Assembly: GCA_003797895.1 (NCBI GenBank) | Contig: RKQB01000007.1 | Location: forward strand, 1 to 64,000 | Source: Cyclobacteriaceae bacterium YHN15 | Lineage (GTDB): Bacteria; Bacteroidota; Bacteroidia; Cytophagales; Cyclobacteriaceae | Reading direction: 5' to 3' | Length of the DNA stretch: 64,000 nt | In this document: positions 60,134-64,000 of the stretch, piece after piece | Layout of the letters: each line of letters starts with the position of its first letter | Position numbering within the stretch: position 1 is the stretch's first letter | Notes under the pieces: generated by a model | What the model was told of the DNA's origin: nothing | Database searches by the model: none | The model's input: the letters and a program-made list of their open reading frames with translations, nothing else | Position numbers and translations under genes: made by a program

Positions 60134-61768
60134 ATGAATAAGGCAGCATCTATTTGTTTATTGATTCTTTTTTCACTTCCTACTATCGCTCAGGTTAAAG
60201 ATACCGATAAACCAAAACTCATTATTGGAATCCTTGTAGATCAAATGCGTCAGGAATATTTTTTTAAATATCAGGAAAGATACACTGAGGGGGGATTCAA
60301 GAGGCTCATGAAAGATGGGTATATGATGAAAAACGCCCACTATAATTATATCCCTACATTTACAGGTCCGGGCCATGCTTCAGTTTATACCGGTGCTACC
60401 CCTGCCATGCATGGAATAATCGGTAATAACTGGTATGTCAGGAATTTAAACAGAATGATTTATTGTGCTGAAGACACCACGGTGAATGCAGTTGGTGGCT
60501 CGGCATTAAATGGAAAAATTTCTCCTCGAAATATGTTGAGCACAACCATTTCTGATGAGTTAAGGTTTGCTTCCAACAAAAGATCAAAAGCAGTGGGAAT
60601 TGCCATAAAAGATAGAGGTGCCGCACTGCCGGCAGGACATACCGGTGATGCCTATTGGTTTGATAGCAAAACAGGTCAATTTATGACGTCCACCTATTAT
60701 TATGACAGTCTGCCTCCACAATGGGTACAGGATTTTAATGCCAAAGGACTTGCGATGCAATATTTAGCTGGAAAATGGGAAACACTTTTTCCTCTTGACT
60801 CCTATATTCAAAGCATTTCAGATCACAATGAATTTGAAGGTCCTTTTATAGGAATGGACTCCACCGCATTCCCTTATGACCTCCCATCCTTAATGGAAAA
60901 TAATGATGGTTTCGGTCTGATTGCTACAACCCCCTTTGGTAACACCCTCACTTTGGATATGGCCTATGCAGCTATAGAAGGTGAGAAATTGGGAAAAAGG
61001 GGAGAAACAGACCTTTTGGCTATCAGTTTTTCTTCACCAGACTATATAGGGCATAGATTTGGGCCTACCTCAGTTGAGTTGGAAGACAACTATCTGAGAT
61101 TAGATAGAGACCTTGAAAAGTTTTTCAATTATCTGGATAAAGAATATGGTAAGGATGAATACCTGGTTTTTTTGACGGCTGATCATGCAGTGGCAGATAT
61201 TGTAGATTATATGAAAAGTGAAAAAGTTCCGGCAGGAAATTTCAATACCAGACAAGTTCTCACCCAAATGAGGGGATTTTGTGTCATCAATTATGGACAA
61301 GGTGACTGGATTTCAAATTTTGCTAATGAGCAGGTTTATCTTAACCATACCCTAGCAAAAGAAAAAGGAATTGAAATAGAAAAAATCCAACGTGAATTGG
61401 CAGATTTTTTATTAAATCGATATGAGGGGATTAAAGAAATTTATACTGCTACAGACATGAAAAAGATGGATTATGTCAGCGGACACAAACATCTCTTGCA
61501 AATGGGATTCAACCATAAAGCATCTGGAGACCTGCTCTTATTATTGGAACCTGCTTGGCTAAGCAGTTCTTGGAAAGGTACTACCCATGGAACAGGATAC
61601 ACTTATGACACCCATGTTCCTGTTGTATTTATGGGATGGAACATCCCACAAGGACAAAGTTCCAGATATGTAAGCATAACGGACATTGCTCCCACCTTGT
61701 CCATGTTACTGAATATCCGGCTTCCAAATGGTGCTACTGGCCAACCTATTTTAGAAGTTTTAAAATAA
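60134..61768 (+). CDS. PafA-type alkaline phosphatase
   Basis: A 544-residue exported phosphatase (signal ending P-T-I-A-Q at residue 20). The nucleophile is Thr77 in FTGPGHASVYTG, and the phosphomonoester-specific Lys/Arg pair is present in IAIKDRGAALPAGH. Zinc ligands appear in SPDYIGHRFGP, TADHAVAD and THGTGYTYDTHVP. It matches PafA, which is calcium/zinc-dependent and phosphate-insensitive in Flavobacteria. An upstream frame to 60074 is rejected, since the signal peptide begins at MNKAAS. Confidence 0.9.
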   Translation: MNKAASICLLILFSLPTIAQVKDTDKPKLIIGILVDQMRQEYFFKYQERYTEGGFKRLMKDGYMMKNAHYNYIPTFTGPGHASVYTGATPAMHGIIGNNWYVRNLNRMIYCAEDTTVNAVGGSALNGKISPRNMLSTTISDELRFASNKRSKAVGIAIKDRGAALPAGHTGDAYWFDSKTGQFMTSTYYYDSLPPQWVQDFNAKGLAMQYLAGKWETLFPLDSYIQSISDHNEFEGPFIGMDSTAFPYDLPSLMENNDGFGLIATTPFGNTLTLDMAYAAIEGEKLGKRGETDLLAISFSSPDYIGHRFGPTSVELEDNYLRLDRDLEKFFNYLDKEYGKDEYLVFLTADHAVADIVDYMKSEKVPAGNFNTRQVLTQMRGFCVINYGQGDWISNFANEQVYLNHTLAKEKGIEIEKIQRELADFLLNRYEGIKEIYTATDMKKMDYVSGHKHLLQMGFNHKASGDLLLLLEPAWLSSSWKGTTHGTGYTYDTHVPVVFMGWNIPQGQSSRYVSITDIAPTLSMLLNIRLPNGATGQPILEVLK

Positions 61769-61784
61769 TGGATTTTGATATTTA

Positions 61785-61818
61785 ATCTTGCAAAAGCATG
61801 TTTTTGCAGGATTTTTTT
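61785..61818 (+). terminator. Terminator of the PafA-like gene
   Basis: An 11-bp stem with one G-U pair (61785-61795 with 61802-61812) followed by seven T. The convergent hmgA gene ends at 61817. Confidence 0.8.
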
Positions 61819-62980
61819 ATTCTTTCCAGCTCATGGGGTAATCAGGATCTACAAAATCCAAGCCCTGCTTGGTCACAAATAATGGTTTGAAGGTATCCAA
61901 CATGACAGCATATTCTTCAGTTGCTTTTGCTCCAATTGACTTCTCAACTGTACCTGGATGTGGTCCATGAGGTAAACCACCTACATGCATGGTAAAAGAC
62001 CCCCTGTCAATTCCCTTACGGCTCATAAATTCTCCTTCTGCATAATACAGAACCTCATCTGAATCAATATTACTGTGGTTATAAGGTGCAGGAATGGCTA
62101 ATGGATGATAATCAAATAATCTGGGAACAAATGAACAGATCACAAAACCCCAAGCCTGAAAAGTCTGGTGTACCGGAGGTGGTTGGTGGATCCGGCCCGT
62201 TATCGGTTCAAAATCATAAATGGAAAAAGCATATGGATATAAATACCCATCCCAACCAACAATATCCATAGGACTGTGTCCATAAGTATAAGGATGTAGC
62301 ATACCCCCTTTTTTGATCTGAACAAGGTAATCTCCTTTTTCAGACGCTGTGACCAATTCACCGGGAGGCCGGATATCCCTTTCGCAATATGGCGAATGCT
62401 CCAGCAACTGCCCCAGTTCATTTCTGTACCTTTTGACTGTTTCGATAGGGCCTTTAGATTCTATTATCAAAAGTCTTAAGGGACCTTCCCCTTTCCACTC
62501 AAATCGATAAATAGTAGTTCTGGGAATAACAATATAATCACCCTTTCTTACTTCCAGTTTTCCAAACTGGGAAAACATCACTCCTTCTCCATCATGGACA
62601 TAAAGCAGTTCATCCCCATCAGCATTTTTGAAAAAGAAATCCATCTTCCTTTGCTCGGGTGAACATATTCCCATCATGACATCATTGTTCATCATCAGCA
62701 TTTTCCTTGCATCCAGGTAATCCTTACCTGTTGTGCCCACGCCTGAAGTCTTGAGGTGGGTTTGCTTTAACCCATACTCCTTTGCCGGCTCCCAATTGTA
62801 AGGTGTGGGGACCCCAATGGATTTGACATTATTGGGGTTATGGATATGGTATAGGTTAGAGTAAATACCCGAGAACCCTTTGGAAGAGACAAGCTCCTCC
62901 TTGAAAAGGCTGCCGTCAGGCTGTCTGAATTGGATATGCCTTTTTGGGGGAATATTGCCCAATCTGAAATAATATGCCAT
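61817..62980 (-). CDS. hmgA: Homogentisate 1,2-dioxygenase
   Basis: A 387-residue iron dioxygenase opening the ring of homogentisate in tyrosine/phenylalanine breakdown. The cupin core is visible (DELLYVHDGEGVMFSQFGKLEVRKGDYIVIPRTTIYRF), with the Fe-ligand region near the end in HVGGLPHGPHPGTVEKSIG. The length is a little under the 430-residue proteobacterial form. No other gene of the pathway is adjacent. Confidence 0.93.
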   Translation of the reverse strand: MAYYFRLGNIPPKRHIQFRQPDGSLFKEELVSSKGFSGIYSNLYHIHNPNNVKSIGVPTPYNWEPAKEYGLKQTHLKTSGVGTTGKDYLDARKMLMMNNDVMMGICSPEQRKMDFFFKNADGDELLYVHDGEGVMFSQFGKLEVRKGDYIVIPRTTIYRFEWKGEGPLRLLIIESKGPIETVKRYRNELGQLLEHSPYCERDIRPPGELVTASEKGDYLVQIKKGGMLHPYTYGHSPMDIVGWDGYLYPYAFSIYDFEPITGRIHQPPPVHQTFQAWGFVICSFVPRLFDYHPLAIPAPYNHSNIDSDEVLYYAEGEFMSRKGIDRGSFTMHVGGLPHGPHPGTVEKSIGAKATEEYAVMLDTFKPLFVTKQGLDFVDPDYPMSWKE

Positions 62981-63009
62981 TTTGAATCTATTTGGGTTTA
63001 TATGTTCAA

Positions 63010-63017
63010 CAAATTTA
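63010..63017 (-). promoter_or_regulatory. -7 promoter element of hmgA
   Basis: TAAATTTG on the minus strand, a full TAnnTTTG match, 29 nt before the hmgA ATG. No TTG is at -33. Confidence 0.4.
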
Positions 63018-63084
63018 ATGAAAATACAGGGTACATCCCGAAAATTCTTGGAAGACTTCTAAAACAAAGAAGACCTTCAACCGG

Positions 63085-64000
63085 CTATAATTCCAGGATC
63101 CAACTTTCAAGCGGTTTTAAATCTACTCTTAGTTTTGCTTTTCCATGATGTATTTTAAGAATTGGATTGACTTCTCCATAGAGTTTTTCCTTCAATCGTA
63201 TTTCACCTTCTTTCAAGCCCCATCTTTCCAATAAGTGATTTGGCAGTTCCAATTCAAACCCAAAGGTTTCATTTACATCAAAATTAGAAATGATAATCAG
63301 TTTTTGATCCTGATTCCATCTGACAAAGGAGAATACACGGTCATTATACCAATCTGTTTGTTGCTGGTTAAAACCGTGTATCTCCAAATAACTGCCTTCA
63401 AGGGCAGGTGCTTGCTTAACGAAATTGAGCAATCTTTGATAGAAATCCCGCAATGATTTTTCAGATTCGCTCAAATGGCCCCCATCAAACGCCCCCCCAT
63501 TCATCCATCTTTGGTGATGGGGAACCCCAACATAATCAAAAATGGAAGTGCGGGTAGGTTTGCCAAAACCAGCATCCTCAGCTCCCGGCTCACCAACTTC
63601 CTGACCAAAATAAACCATGATAGGCGCAGCATCAATTGTGGCCGATACCACCATTGCGGGTTTACCTATTTCAGCTTTTCCTGCAAATCCTGGACTCGCT
63701 ATCCGCTGCTCATCATGATTTTCCAAAAAATGCAGCATATGCCTATTGATATCTTCCAGGCCTTTTTGAATTGGAATGATATGATCAGTGGAGCCTCTAC
63801 CCTGCATGATATTTTTAAGGGTGTCATAAAGCTCCACTTTATCATACAAATAATCCATTTTTCCGAGGTAAATGTACTCTCTGTAGGCTTTGGGATTGTA
63901 GATTTCTGCCAAAAGGAAAGCTTCTGGGTTTTCCATTTTGATGGCAGAATTCATGTAACTCCAAAATTCTACAGGTACCATCTCTGCCATGTCATAGCGA
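63085..64000 (-). CDS. GH13 alpha-amylase family protein (partial, C-terminal part)
   Basis: The C-terminal 305 or so codons of a glycoside hydrolase family 13 enzyme that begins beyond the right edge. Read inwards from the edge, the sequence RYDMAEMVPVEFW holds the catalytic nucleophile Asp (codon 63993-63991). The acid/base Glu is in LLAEIYNP, and the third carboxylate is in ENHDEQRI. A C-terminal beta domain follows. It cleaves or transfers alpha-glucosidic bonds; the exact substrate needs the missing N-terminus. Confidence 0.9.
   Translation of the reverse strand, partial: RYDMAEMVPVEFWSYMNSAIKMENPEAFLLAEIYNPKAYREYIYLGKMDYLYDKVELYDTLKNIMQGRGSTDHIIPIQKGLEDINRHMLHFLENHDEQRIASPGFAGKAEIGKPAMVVSATIDAAPIMVYFGQEVGEPGAEDAGFGKPTRTSIFDYVGVPHHQRWMNGGAFDGGHLSESEKSLRDFYQRLLNFVKQAPALEGSYLEIHGFNQQQTDWYNDRVFSFVRWNQDQKLIIISNFDVNETFGFELELPNHLLERWGLKEGEIRLKEKLYGEVNPILKIHHGKAKLRVDLKPLESWILEL

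Overview
The window is a piece of a chromosome from a member of the Bacteroidota, most likely Cytophagales/Cyclobacteriaceae (Algoriphagus-like). This is an inference from the sequence: promoters of the form TTG-N19-TAnnTTTG, type B ribosomal protein L31, the L28-L33-DUF4295-FtsY cluster, a Bacteroidota-style long GroES homologue, a probable RemB/Wzi-like outer-membrane protein, DUF4293, DUF5522, and many short beta-barrel proteins with Sec signals ending in A-Q. Base composition looks even and moderately AT-rich. I see no prophage, integrase, IS element, CRISPR array or tRNA. It is mostly housekeeping DNA, with a few accessory points of interest.

Layout. Positions 1-187 are the 5' end of a 16S rRNA gene on the minus strand, preceded by tandem promoters. 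Positions 626-3332 (-) form a tightly overlapping three-gene operon (Tat-exported Gfo/Idh/MocA oxidoreductase, DUF1080 lipoprotein, DUF1080 secreted protein) that probably attacks glycosides by the 3-keto route. Positions 3428-3723 hold a wrecked BtuF-like metal/corrinoid receptor pseudogene. From 3955 to 10680 lie an M42 peptidase, an acyl-CoA carboxylase beta subunit, an exopolyphosphatase, an Ldh2-type dehydrogenase and a second Tat-exported Gfo/Idh protein. From 10719 to 13268 (-) are CysM, CysE, a small barrel and DivIC. From 13457 to 18917 are a ten-Asp-box VPS10/BNR protein, a barrel, a single-domain response regulator and an NSS transporter.

Positions 19112-24572 (-) are a long compact cluster: a GlmU-like protein, HolB, RimB-type retropepsin, RimK, HemC and a cyclophilin lipoprotein, most joints overlapping. 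L31 and an unknown envelope protein follow. Positions 26475-28630 (+) are a membrane protein, a winged-helix regulator and a DUF4153 protein behind a perfect inverted repeat that looks like an operator. Then come a flavin reductase, the RemB-like protein, two ABC exporters, YifB/ComM, a Cys/Met-metabolism PLP enzyme, TruA, HemE, a collagen-like lipoprotein, a MOSC protein, DnaK with a divergent GroES nearby, a desaturase, HemB and a porin.

The right end (51914-64000) carries amino-acid catabolism (ornithine aminotransferase, PruA, homogentisate dioxygenase), the ribosomal protein/FtsY cluster, HAD phosphatases, an ArsR-like regulator, a PafA-type alkaline phosphatase, and a GH13 enzyme running off the end. 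Three haem genes (hemC, hemE, hemB) are scattered rather than clustered.

No wholly new multi-gene system stands out. The items most worth a second look are the three genes predicted to be leaderless, the candidate operator at 26448-26466, the RimK/RimB pair inside a replication/haem cluster, the 3-keto-glycoside operon, the triple-lesion pseudogene, and the Cys-rich insert in the ornithine aminotransferase.
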